64,000 bases of DNA, taken from assembly GCF_045617425.1 (NCBI RefSeq), contig NZ_JAZLIO010000006.1, positions 1 to 64,000 on the forward strand. Direction: 5' to 3'. A program made the position numbers and the translations under genes. The notes under the pieces were generated by a model that did not search any database, was not told the DNA's origin, and saw only the letters and a list, made by a program, of their open reading frames with translations. This DNA comes from Carnobacterium_B sp045617425 (lineage in GTDB: Bacteria; Bacillota; Bacilli; Lactobacillales; Carnobacteriaceae). This document shows, in pieces, positions 43,768 through 52,861 of the stretch; within the stretch, counting starts at the first letter, position 1; the number at the start of each line of letters is the position of its first letter.

Positions 43768-46296
43768 ATGGCTAATTTTTTACGTAACTTAATTGAGAAC
43801 GATAAAAAAGAATTAAAAAGTTTAAGCAAAATAGCTAAGCAAGTTGAAGAACTGGCAGATGAAATGGCTAATTTATCTGATAATGAACTAAAAGCTAAAA
43901 CACCTGCATTGAAGAAAAGATATCAAGATGGAGAAACGTTAGATGCTTTATTGCCTGAGGCTTTTGCGGTTGTCAGAGAAGCAGCTAAACGTGTACTAGG
44001 ATTGTATCCCTACCATGTACAATTAATGGGTGGGATTACGCTACATCGTGGAAACATTCCTGAAATGAAAACTGGGGAAGGTAAGACGTTAACTGCAACA
44101 ATGCCTGTTTATTTAAATGCGTTAACAGGAGAAGGCGTACATGTTGTTACAGTAAATGAATATTTATCTAGTCGTGATGCTACTGAAATGGGAGAGCTGT
44201 ATGAATGGTTAGGCTTAACAGTAGGCTTAAACTTAAATTCAAAATCTTCAGAAGAAAAACGTGAAGCTTATTTAGCGGATGTTATGTACAGTACGAATAA
44301 CGAATTAGGATTTGATTACCTTAGAGATAATATGGTTGTCTACAAAGAACAAATGGTTCAAAGACCATTGAATTATGCGATTGTTGATGAAGTCGATTCT
44401 ATCTTAATTGATGAAGCTAGAACACCATTAATTATTTCTGGTCAAGCAGCGAAATCAACTGCTCTATACAATCGAACAGATTTCTTTGTTAAAGGATTGA
44501 AAGAGGAAGAAGATTTCACAATAGACATTCCTTCTAAGACGATTGCTTTAACGGAAAATGGAATTGAGAAAGCTGAAAAAACGTTTAGAATAGATAATTT
44601 ATATGATGTGGAAAACCAAGCGTTAACACACCATATCGATCAAGCTTTAAGAGCTAACTTTATTATGCATCATGACGTAGATTACGTTATTCAAGATGGT
44701 AAAGTTATGATCGTAGACCAATTTACTGGTCGTATCATGGAAGGGCGTCGTTATTCTGACGGCTTACACCAGGCTATTGAAGCCAAAGAAAATGTAGAAA
44801 TACAAAATGAATCAAAAACAATGGCGAATATAACATTCCAAAACTACTTCCGTATGTATAGAAAATTAGCAGGTATGACTGGTACAGCTAAGACAGAAGA
44901 AGAAGAGTTCCGTGAAATTTACAATATTCATGTAGTGTCTATACCAACAAATAAACCATTGATCCGTGATGATAAACCAGATTTACTCTATCCAACATTA
45001 GAAAGCAAATACCATGCTGTGGTTGCAGAAATTAAAGAACGGCATGCTAATGGGCAGCCAGTATTAGTAGGGACAGTAGCGGTTGAAACATCTGAACTAA
45101 TATCTGGTTATTTAAGAAAAAATAATATTCCTCATCAAGTTTTAAATGCTAAAAATCACTTTAAAGAAGCTGAAATCATTACAAATGCTGGTCAAAAAGG
45201 CGCAGTAACAATTGCGACCAACATGGCTGGACGTGGGACAGATATTAAATTAGGTGCAGGTGTTCGTGAAGTAGGTGGACTATGTGTTATTGGTACAGAA
45301 CGACATGAGTCACGTCGTATTGATAATCAATTACGTGGACGTTCTGGACGACAAGGAGATCCTGGTGTTACTCAATTTTATCTTTCACTAGAAGACGAAT
45401 TAATGAAGAGGTTTGGTTCAGAACGTATCCAAGCTGTTCTTGAACGCCTTAAAGTGAGTGAAGAAGATGCGGTAATCCAAAGTAAAGTGATTTCACGCCA
45501 AGTTGAATCTGCTCAAAAACGTGTGGAAGGAAACAACTACGATACACGTAAAAATGTTTTGCAGTATGATGATGTCATGCGTGAACAACGCGAAATTATG
45601 TACAATCAACGACTTGAAGTGATCATGGCTGAAGAATCATTGAAACATGTCACTGTTCCAATGATTCAACGTACGATAGCACGTATTGTACAAATCAATA
45701 CCCAAGGACCAAAAGAAGACTGGAAATTACAAACTATTCTTGATTTTGCACAGGCTTCGCTAGTTCACCCAGACGACATTTCAATGGATGATTTAGAAGG
45801 TAAAACAGTTGAAGAAATTGAAACAGTCTTATTGGACGCTGCAAAATCAATCTATGCTGAAAAAGAGAAACAATTAAATGGGAAAGAACAAGTTCTAGAA
45901 TTTGAAAAAGTTGTTATCTTGCGAGTAGTGGACAGCAAATGGACAGAGCACATTGATACAATGGAACAATTGCGCCAAGGTATTGGATTACGCGCATATG
46001 GACAAAGCAACCCATTAGTTGAGTACCAAGCAGAAGGATTCAAATTGTTTGAAGAAATGATTGGTTCTATTGATTACGAAGTAACTCGTCTATTAATGAA
46101 ATCACAAATTCGTCAAAACTTACAAAGAGAACAAGTTGCCAAAGGAACAACAGCACGTTCAACAGGTGATGGACAAATTGTTAAAGAAGCTCAAAAAAAA
46201 CCAATGAAAATAGATAGTTCAAAAGTAGGACGTAATGACCCTTGTCCATGCGGAAGCGGTAAAAAATATAAAAATTGTCATGGGAAATTAGATTAA
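43768..46296 (+). CDS. secA: Preprotein translocase motor SecA
   Basis: SecA hydrolyses ATP to push unfolded secretory proteins through SecYEG. The 842-residue protein has Walker A MKTGEGKTLTA (about residues 99-109), the Walker B region IVDEVDSILIDEARTPLIISG, TNMAGRGTDIKLG, the arginine-rich ERHESRRIDNQLRGRSGRQGDPG, and a C-terminal zinc site CPCGSGKKYKNCHG (SecB/ribosome-binding type). The length is normal. The ATG follows GGGGAGA. It is directly followed by prfB, the conserved Bacillota order. Confidence 0.98.
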   Translation: MANFLRNLIENDKKELKSLSKIAKQVEELADEMANLSDNELKAKTPALKKRYQDGETLDALLPEAFAVVREAAKRVLGLYPYHVQLMGGITLHRGNIPEMKTGEGKTLTATMPVYLNALTGEGVHVVTVNEYLSSRDATEMGELYEWLGLTVGLNLNSKSSEEKREAYLADVMYSTNNELGFDYLRDNMVVYKEQMVQRPLNYAIVDEVDSILIDEARTPLIISGQAAKSTALYNRTDFFVKGLKEEEDFTIDIPSKTIALTENGIEKAEKTFRIDNLYDVENQALTHHIDQALRANFIMHHDVDYVIQDGKVMIVDQFTGRIMEGRRYSDGLHQAIEAKENVEIQNESKTMANITFQNYFRMYRKLAGMTGTAKTEEEEFREIYNIHVVSIPTNKPLIRDDKPDLLYPTLESKYHAVVAEIKERHANGQPVLVGTVAVETSELISGYLRKNNIPHQVLNAKNHFKEAEIITNAGQKGAVTIATNMAGRGTDIKLGAGVREVGGLCVIGTERHESRRIDNQLRGRSGRQGDPGVTQFYLSLEDELMKRFGSERIQAVLERLKVSEEDAVIQSKVISRQVESAQKRVEGNNYDTRKNVLQYDDVMREQREIMYNQRLEVIMAEESLKHVTVPMIQRTIARIVQINTQGPKEDWKLQTILDFAQASLVHPDDISMDDLEGKTVEEIETVLLDAAKSIYAEKEKQLNGKEQVLEFEKVVILRVVDSKWTEHIDTMEQLRQGIGLRAYGQSNPLVEYQAEGFKLFEEMIGSIDYEVTRLLMKSQIRQNLQREQVAKGTTARSTGDGQIVKEAQKKPMKIDSSKVGRNDPCPCGSGKKYKNCHGKLD

Positions 46297-46315
46297 ATAA
46301 AAAAATATAATATGG

Positions 46316-46351
46316 GAAAGAACACGATTTGTAAGATGAGTCGTGTTCTTT
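46316..46351 (+). terminator. Intercistronic hairpin between secA and prfB
   Basis: GAAAGAACACGA (46316-46327) pairs perfectly with TCGTGTTCTTTC (46340-46351). No T run follows, so it may pause or stabilise RNA rather than terminate fully. Confidence 0.5.
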
Positions 46352-46370
46352 CTAAATTGGAGTGAAGATA

Positions 46371-47484
46371 ATGGAATTAAGTGATATTAGAAATAATTTA
46401 GAAACTGCGGATAAAAAAATAAACGGTTTTGGGAGGTCTCTTTGACTTAGAAACATTAGAAAGAGACATTGCTGAATACAATGATAGAATGACAGAACCA
46501 TCATTTTGGGATGATGCACAAAAAGCTCAAGCGATTATCAATGAAGCAAATGAATTAAAAGAAAAGTACAATCAATATAAAGATCTTTTAATTGAAAAAG
46601 AGGAATTAGACCTATTACTGGAAATGGTAAAAGAAGAAAACGATGAAGAACTAGTAAAAGAATTGGATAGTAAAATCAATCCCTTCCTAAATAAACTAGA
46701 TCAATATGAGCTGGACCTATTATTGAGTGATCCTTATGATAAGAACAATGCGATTATTGAGCTACATCCAGGAGCAGGTGGAACTGAATCACAAGATTGG
46801 GGCAACATGTTGCTTAGAATGTACACACGTTGGGCTGAAAAAAGAGGATTTAAGATTGAAACACTGGACTACCAATCTGGTGATGAGGCAGGGATTAAGA
46901 GTGTAACTTTGCTGATTAAAGGAATGAATGCTTATGGTTACTTGAAAGCTGAAAAAGGTGTTCATCGTTTAGTCCGAATTTCTCCATTTGATTCTGCAGG
47001 TCGCAGACATACCTCGTTTGTTTCAATTGATGTTGTACCCGAGCTAGATGACAGTGTGGATATAAAAATCAATTCGGATGATTTAAAAGTGGATACCTAT
47101 CGGGCAAGTGGAGCAGGTGGACAGCACATTAATACAACAGATTCAGCTGTCCGAATTACACATATGCCAACGGGAGTTGTAGTGGCTAGTCAAGCACAAC
47201 GTTCACAATTAAAAAATAGAGAACAAGCAATGAGTATGCTAAAAGCGAAATTGCATCAACTTGAGGTAGAAGAACATGAAAAAGAAATGGCCGCTATTAG
47301 AGGCGAACAGTTAGAAATTGGTTGGGGATCACAAATTAGATCCTATGTCTTCCATCCTTATTCAATGGTAAAAGATCATCGTACAAATTATGAAACAGGT
47401 AATATCAGTCAGGTTATGGACGGCGGAATTGACCCGTTTATACAAGCGTATTTAAGAAGTAAAATCTCAACAACTGAAGAATGA
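46371..47484 (+). CDS. prfB: Peptide chain release factor 2, with programmed +1 frameshift
   Basis: RF2 releases proteins at UGA and UAA. Translation starts at ATG 46371 and runs 24 codons to CTT followed by an in-frame TGA at 46443-46445. A GGGAGG Shine-Dalgarno-like element sits just upstream of the slip site CTT-TGA-C. Skipping the T at 46443 restores the frame at GAC 46444 and continues to 47484, giving 370 residues. This is the classic autoregulation: scarce RF2 favours frameshifting. The protein has the UGA-reading SPF motif (ISPFDSAGRRHTSF) and the catalytic GGQ (SGAGGQHIN). Following secA is the conserved place. Confidence 0.97.
46431..46446 (+). promoter_or_regulatory. prfB recoding site (+1 frameshift)
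   Basis: GGGAGG (46431-46436), TCT, then CTT-TGA-C (46440-46446). The internal SD-like element and the slippery CTT before TGA are the standard requirements. Confidence 0.95.
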
Positions 47485-47494
47485 TAAAGAAAAG

Positions 47495-47543
47495 TCAAAA
47501 TTCCGACAAATTTAGCTAAGTTGTCAGAATTTTGGTTTTTTTG
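47495..47543 (+). terminator. Terminator of prfB
   Basis: CAAAATTC-CGACAA pairs with TTGTC-AGAATTTTG (one bulge/mismatch) and is followed by a seven-T run. Confidence 0.82.
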
Positions 47544-47852
47544 TTTGTAATAAAAGAAATCTATTGAATCCCAAAAATAAAGCTTTTTAGAAGGGTAAGT
47601 GGTAGAGTTGAACCTTATTAAACCTTTTTTTATAAAAAAACATATAAAAAGTACTAAAAATCGTCAGAAACATATAAATAAGACAGTAACGTTACAAAAA
47701 TAATACAGATTGAAATGAATTTGTAAAGTAAATACAACTGACAGAAGTTTTTATAGTGCTATAATGATTAAGCATTAAGGCAAAATACCCATGGCGGTAG
47801 AATAAACACCTGAATTGTGCATTAGAAACTAAAAAAGTTAGGTGATAAAAAA
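47544..47852 (+). promoter_or_regulatory. Upstream region and promoter of ftsEX
   Basis: No gene lies in this stretch. A promoter is seen at 47738-47765: CTGACA, 16 bases, TATAAT with TGC before it. A perfect palindrome GTAACGTTAC is at 47686-47695. In the leader, CACCTGA (47807-47813) can pair with TTAGGTG (47838-47844), which contains the ftsE ribosome site. Confidence 0.6.
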
Positions 47853-48539
47853 ATGATTGAAATGCAAAATGTCTACAAGAAATATCCTAACGGTATTACA
47901 GCAATTAATGGTTTATCTGTTCGTATAGAGCCAGGTGAATTTGTGTATGTTGTAGGACCTAGTGGAGCTGGTAAATCAACTTTTATAAAGATGATTTATC
48001 GTGAAGAAAAAGCAACTAAAGGAACAATTAAAGTCGGAGATTTTGATTTAATGACGATTAAAGAAAAAAACATTCCTTTTTTAAGACGTTATGTCGGTGT
48101 TGTATTCCAAGATTTTAAATTACTTCCAAAATTAACAGTGTATGAAAATATTGCCTATGCGATGGAAGTTGTCGAAAAAAATCCCAAAGCCATTCAAAAA
48201 AGAGTATTAGAAGTTCTCGAACTAGTCGGTTTAAAACACAAAGTACGCATGTTTCCTAATGAATTATCAGGTGGAGAGCAACAGCGAATTGCCATTGCAA
48301 GAGCCATTGCAAATACTCCTCATATCTTAATTGCAGATGAGCCCACAGGGAACCTTGATCCAGATACATCATGGGAGATCATGAAAATTTTGGAAGAAAT
48401 TAGTAATCAAGGAACAACCGTGATTATGGCAACTCATAATAGTCAAATCGTTAACGTTGTTAAACACCGTGTACTTGCGGTTGAGAATGGACGTATTGTC
48501 CGAGATCAATTGGAAGGAGATTACGGTTATGAAGCCTAG
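47853..48539 (+). CDS. ftsE: Cell division ATPase FtsE
   Basis: FtsE is the ATPase of the FtsEX complex that activates peptidoglycan hydrolases during growth and division. The 228-residue protein shows GPSGAGKST (about residues 35-43), LSGGEQQRIAIARA (about 137-150), LIADEPTGNLDPDT and MATHNSQIV. The ATG follows AGGTGAT. FtsX starts inside its last codons. The hydrolase gene that the complex should activate is downstream. Confidence 0.97.
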   Translation: MIEMQNVYKKYPNGITAINGLSVRIEPGEFVYVVGPSGAGKSTFIKMIYREEKATKGTIKVGDFDLMTIKEKNIPFLRRYVGVVFQDFKLLPKLTVYENIAYAMEVVEKNPKAIQKRVLEVLELVGLKHKVRMFPNELSGGEQQRIAIARAIANTPHILIADEPTGNLDPDTSWEIMKILEEISNQGTTVIMATHNSQIVNVVKHRVLAVENGRIVRDQLEGDYGYEA

Positions 48540-49416
48540 AACAGCAAAAAGACATGTTATTGATAGTTTGAAAAGTTTGAAAAGAAATGGTTGGATGTCA
48601 CTTGCAGCTATTAGTGCTGTAACAGTAACACTACTATTAGTTGGATCGTTTATCGCTATGTTAATGAATGTAAATAAGCTAGCTACTGATATTGAAAATG
48701 ATGTAAGTGTTAGAGTATACATTGATTTAGCTGCAAATGAAGAACAACAACAACAATTACAGTCAGAATTAGAAACACTTGATAATGTAGAATCAGTTGA
48801 ATTCTCAAGTCGTGAAGATGAATTACAGCAAGTAGTTGGTAGCTATGGTGATGAATTTAATTTATTTGATGGAGATGATAATCCTTTATACGATGTATAT
48901 ATTGTAAATACGGATGTCCCAGAAAATACAGCACCTGTTGCAGAACAGATTGAAGAGCTAGATTATGTCACTCAAGTCAATTATGGTGGAGCAACTGCAG
49001 ATAACTTATTTAAAACAATGAATACGGTTCGTAATGTTGGAGCAGTTGTGATTGTTGCATTGATCTTGACAGCTGTATTTTTAATTTCAAATACGATTCG
49101 AATTACAATCTTTTCACGCCGTACTGAGATTGAAATTATGAAGCTAGTTGGTGCAACAAATTGGTACATCAGATGGCCTTTTTTAATTGAAGGAGCTTTA
49201 ATAGGGCTGATTGGTGCAATCATACCAGTAACGATTTTGAGTTTTGTATACATTGCATCATTTGATGTATTAACAGACTTCTTAGCCGGTACGTACTTTG
49301 CACTCCTAACGCCAAATCCATTCTTATACCAAGTTGGCGGATTAATGTTGGCAATCGGAATTATTATCGGTGCAATCGGATCATTCATGTCAATTAGAAA
49401 ATTCTTAAAAGTATAA
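48529..49416 (+). CDS. ftsX: Cell division membrane protein FtsX
   Basis: The 295-residue protein has a short cytoplasmic N-terminus (KPRTAKRHVIDSLKSLKRNGWMSLA), four membrane segments (about residues 24-46, 170-192, 220-245, 265-290) and an extracellular loop after the first, the part that contacts the hydrolase partner. The ATG at 48529 follows GGAAGGAG and overlaps ftsE by 11 bases. A long upstream extension in frame is a shadow of ftsE and is rejected. Confidence 0.96.
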   Translation: MKPRTAKRHVIDSLKSLKRNGWMSLAAISAVTVTLLLVGSFIAMLMNVNKLATDIENDVSVRVYIDLAANEEQQQQLQSELETLDNVESVEFSSREDELQQVVGSYGDEFNLFDGDDNPLYDVYIVNTDVPENTAPVAEQIEELDYVTQVNYGGATADNLFKTMNTVRNVGAVVIVALILTAVFLISNTIRITIFSRRTEIEIMKLVGATNWYIRWPFLIEGALIGLIGAIIPVTILSFVYIASFDVLTDFLAGTYFALLTPNPFLYQVGGLMLAIGIIIGAIGSFMSIRKFLKV

Positions 49417-49471
49417 TTACTTTAACTAAAGACAAAAACTAAACTATTTGGGAAAACGGGGGATAACAAAA

Positions 49472-50677
49472 TTGAATAAAAAGTTCATTAATATAGCATT
49501 AGTTGCAGCATTGGGTTTTTCAACCTATGTTGCACCTATGACAGCATTTGCAAGTACAGATGAGGATATCCAAACATCTACAGAAAAATTGGTTGATCTT
49601 GAAAAGAAAGAAGCTTCAGCGGAATCTCAGTTAGCAACCATTACAGCTACTATCACTGATAACGAAAGTAATGCCAAATCATTGATGTCTGAAATGAAAG
49701 AAACACAAACAAGTTTAAAAGAATTGGAAACGGAAGTTTCTGAATTGACTATTGCTATTGAGCAACGCGAAGTTAAATTGCAAGATCAAGCACGTTCTGT
49801 ACAAGTTGATGGAGATAATCAAAACTATGTAGATTTTGTACTAAATGCTGACTCAATTGTTGATATTATTGGACGCGCTGATGTAGTTTCCCAAATTGTA
49901 TCTGCAAATCAAGATTTAATAAAAGCTCAAGCATCTGATAAAGAAGCTGTAGCTGCAAAACAAAAAGAGACTGAAAAAAAATCTGAAGAGCAAACTTTAT
50001 TGGCTGCAAAATTAGAAGCTTCTAAGACAGATTTGGAACAACAAAAATTAGAAAAAGAAGCAGTTGTTGCATCTATTGCTGCTGAAAAATCTATTGTAAC
50101 AAATGAAAAAGAGAAATTTTTAGCTGTTAAAGCTGCAGCTGAAAAAGGAGCAGAAGAATTAGCACTTGTGAAAACAACATCTTCTGTTGAAAATACAAGT
50201 TCTGCAACTGTTGAACTAATGAGTTCTGAAACTAAAGCAAACGAAGCTTCAGAGTTAACAGCTAAACCAGTTGAAACAAAAAAAGCTGCTTCAACAGCAG
50301 AAAATTCTTCAAATGGTTCATGGGCAACAATTAAAAATGCAGCCTATGGGGTTCTTGGAACACCATATCTTTATGGTGGAACATCTACTAGCGGTTTTGA
50401 CTGTTCTGGTTTCACTAGCTATGCATTTGCAGCAGCTGGCATCAGTCTTCCACGTACAGCAGGTGCTCAATATGCAGCTTCAACAAAGATTTCGCAATCT
50501 GAAGCACAACCTGGTGATTTAGTGTTCTTTAACCAGACAGGAAGTATTGATCATGTAGGTATCTATCTTGGAAACAATCAATTTATTGGTTCACAATCTT
50601 CAAAAGGTGTTTCAGTTACAACGATTAGTCAAGCTTACTGGGCTCAATACTTAGTTGGTTTTGGCCGTATAAACTAA
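49472..50677 (+). CDS. Secreted PcsB/CwlO-like peptidoglycan hydrolase with NlpC/P60 domain
   Basis: The 401-residue protein has a signal peptide (about residues 1-28, cleavage near TAFA-S), a long coiled coil (about 30-230, rich in Glu/Lys/Ala), an Ser/Thr/Ala linker and a C-terminal NlpC/P60 peptidase with the catalytic Cys in GFDCSGFTSYAF, His in DHVGIYLG and a third polar residue after it. The domain order is that of CwlO and is functionally analogous to PcsB, both activated by FtsEX. The start is TTG at 49472, with GGGGG about eight bases upstream. Position right after ftsX supports FtsEX-dependent activation. Confidence 0.9.
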   Translation: MNKKFINIALVAALGFSTYVAPMTAFASTDEDIQTSTEKLVDLEKKEASAESQLATITATITDNESNAKSLMSEMKETQTSLKELETEVSELTIAIEQREVKLQDQARSVQVDGDNQNYVDFVLNADSIVDIIGRADVVSQIVSANQDLIKAQASDKEAVAAKQKETEKKSEEQTLLAAKLEASKTDLEQQKLEKEAVVASIAAEKSIVTNEKEKFLAVKAAAEKGAEELALVKTTSSVENTSSATVELMSSETKANEASELTAKPVETKKAASTAENSSNGSWATIKNAAYGVLGTPYLYGGTSTSGFDCSGFTSYAFAAAGISLPRTAGAQYAASTKISQSEAQPGDLVFFNQTGSIDHVGIYLGNNQFIGSQSSKGVSVTTISQAYWAQYLVGFGRIN

Positions 50678-50729
50678 TTCACTTAATAAAATACAGAATT
50701 TTATTCTGACCGTTTCCCAAAAACGTTTT

Positions 50730-50768
50730 AAACCAATCGCTAACATCGTGTTAGCGATTGGTTTTTTT
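50730..50768 (+). terminator. Terminator after the hydrolase gene
   Basis: AAACCAATCGCTAACA pairs perfectly with TGTTAGCGATTGGTTT around a three-base loop, with a long T run. Confidence 0.93.
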
Positions 50769-50905
50769 TAGATAAAAAAATAAATATGGGGTATAAACTG
50801 CTTTTTATTGTAAAAATCATGTAAACTATATTTAGAAATAGATAAATTCATGATTATATTCATTTAGTTTGATAAAATAGAAAAGAAGAGAAGGAGTAGA
50901 TGCAA

Positions 50906-52084
50906 ATGGCAGCAAATTTTTTTATTGCGCTAGTGCTGTTTTTTATCCAACCTACATTTTTAGTGGGTTTAGTTTTTGCAATTTGGACAAGTCACCGTCG
51001 GATCAAGCATGAAAGAAGTAATCATCGTGTAGCTGTTTATAATACATTGTACGAAATTAAAAACTATTTAATTTTAGGGCTTCTTTTTGGAGTGATTGGT
51101 TCAATTCTTTTAACCATTGTCGGTATTCCAGTTACAATGGACTGGATTATTGTGTATCAAATTGTAACAATACTAAGTTTGGTTGTTGGTTATCGATTTG
51201 TTCATCCGATATTTACAGTTTCAATGAGTTCATTAATTCTGTTAGGACTACCATTAGTTTTAGACAGTCCTGATGTTTCTTTTATACCAAATAACTGGTA
51301 TCAGCCTTTAAGTCAAAGCGAATTTATTGGTCCACCATTACTTATGAACAGTTTTATTATTCTTATTCTTTTATTAGGGGCTTCTATTGTTACCATCAAA
51401 AGAAAAGCAGATACTCATTTATCAGCACGCTTTTTAAAAACAAAACGTGGAAAACGGATTGCGAAATATCCAATAAAACCATTTTGGGTAATGCCATTGT
51501 TATTAGTTGTTCCAGGTGAAGGTTTTCAAGCATTATTTAGCTGGTGGCCAGTCTTTTCAATCGGAAACGAATTGTATTCTTTCTTTTGGTTACCGATTTT
51601 AATTGGTTTTCAATTCACAATCCAGTCTCAAGTACCAAAAGCTGCTGTTTCTAAGTTAGTTAATGATTTAGTAGTAATAACAGGAGTGGCAGTGATAATT
51701 GCCATAGTTTCCATTTGGGTTCCTTATGCTCCAATTTTTGGATTTGTATTCATGATTATTGGTGGAGGGATTGTATTATATCGTCATCGTAAACGAGAAA
51801 AAAATTGGAGTGTCCTTTTTGGACCAGCTGAAAATGGTATAAAAATTATTGGTATTCGTCCAGATACTCCTGCGGAAAAAATGAATTTAGTAGTTGGAGA
51901 TACAATTGTTTATTGCAATAATGTGCCTATTGAAACTGAATCTGACTTTTACCAAGCATTATCAAAAAACAGTGTTTATTGTCATTTGAAAGTTAAAGGA
52001 GTAGATGGTGAACTGCGCTTAACTGAAACAGCTATTTACGCAGATTCTCCTCATGAAATTGGCGTAGTGATCTTAGAAAAGTAG
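50906..52084 (+). CDS. MinJ-like polytopic membrane protein with C-terminal PDZ domain
   Basis: The 392-residue protein has about seven or eight membrane segments (residues 1-290) and a C-terminal PDZ domain (about 300-390, IIGIRPDTPAEKMNLVVGDTIVYCNNVPI). This layout, length and the RRIKHERSNHRVAVYNTLYEIK cytoplasmic loop resemble B. subtilis MinJ, which links DivIVA to MinCD at the poles, but Min proteins are absent from this window, so the exact role is uncertain. The ATG at 50906 fits AAGGAG best. Location near ftsEX is similar to minJ. Confidence 0.7.
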   Translation: MAANFFIALVLFFIQPTFLVGLVFAIWTSHRRIKHERSNHRVAVYNTLYEIKNYLILGLLFGVIGSILLTIVGIPVTMDWIIVYQIVTILSLVVGYRFVHPIFTVSMSSLILLGLPLVLDSPDVSFIPNNWYQPLSQSEFIGPPLLMNSFIILILLLGASIVTIKRKADTHLSARFLKTKRGKRIAKYPIKPFWVMPLLLVVPGEGFQALFSWWPVFSIGNELYSFFWLPILIGFQFTIQSQVPKAAVSKLVNDLVVITGVAVIIAIVSIWVPYAPIFGFVFMIIGGGIVLYRHRKREKNWSVLFGPAENGIKIIGIRPDTPAEKMNLVVGDTIVYCNNVPIETESDFYQALSKNSVYCHLKVKGVDGELRLTETAIYADSPHEIGVVILEK

Positions 52085-52132
52085 GTTAAGGCAAAAATGG
52101 AAAATTAAAAATATCAATATAGGCGGGATAAA

Positions 52133-52861
52133 ATGAAAAAAGTATTAATTGTCGATGATGAACAATCTATTTTAACATTATTAGCTTTTAATCTGGAAAA
52201 AGAAGGGTATCAAGTCGATACAGCTTTGGATGGTTTAGAGGGATATGAAATGGCTGTAGCTCACCCGTATGATTTTATCATTTTAGATTTAATGCTTCCG
52301 TCAATGGGTGGAATGGATATTTGTAAAAAATTGCGACAAGAAAAAATTGAAGCGCCAATAATGATGCTAACAGCTAAAGATGATGAACTTGAAAAGATTA
52401 TCGGTCTTGAACTAGGTGCGGATGATTATATGACCAAACCATTCAGTCCACGTGAAGTACTTGCGAGAATGAAAGCTATTATGAGACGAATGAGCAGTAA
52501 AAGCAATGTGGAAGAAGCTTTAAAAGAGTCCACTAATCCAGAAGAACAGGATGAATTAATAAAAGTAGGAGACATCCAAATAGATCCTAGCCAGTATGAA
52601 GTGATTGTAAGAGGAGAAAAAATAGATGTTACTCCTAAAGAATTTGAATTATTGATGTATATGATCAAACGAATCAATCGTATTCTTAGCAGAGAACAAT
52701 TGTTGGATGCAATATGGAACTTTGATTATGCAGGTGAAACCCGAATTGTCGACGTGCACATTAGCCATTTAAGAGAAAAAATAGAAGTAGACACAAAAAA
52801 TCCAACTTATATCCGAACAGTAAGGGGTTTTGGCTATAAATTTGAGGCTCCAAAAAAATGA
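52133..52861 (+). CDS. phoP: PhoB/OmpR-type response regulator PhoP
   Basis: The 242-residue regulator has a receiver domain with the acidic pair DDE at residues 7-9, phosphoacceptor Asp in FIILDLMLPSMGG (about residue 52), TAKDD and the Lys of MTKPFSP, and a winged-helix output domain with RILSREQLLDAIW and RIVDVHISHLREKI. It overlaps phoR by four bases (ATGA). Its position before two Pst operons with Pho-box-like repeats supports a phosphate regulator rather than the related WalR. A linker insertion of about 25 residues separates the domains. Confidence 0.9.
   Translation: MKKVLIVDDEQSILTLLAFNLEKEGYQVDTALDGLEGYEMAVAHPYDFIILDLMLPSMGGMDICKKLRQEKIEAPIMMLTAKDDELEKIIGLELGADDYMTKPFSPREVLARMKAIMRRMSSKSNVEEALKESTNPEEQDELIKVGDIQIDPSQYEVIVRGEKIDVTPKEFELLMYMIKRINRILSREQLLDAIWNFDYAGETRIVDVHISHLREKIEVDTKNPTYIRTVRGFGYKFEAPKK

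Noticed and set aside
50271..50522. Plus-strand frame inside the NlpC/P60 gene
   Set aside because: A shifted frame of the hydrolase, low in complexity and without a start signal.
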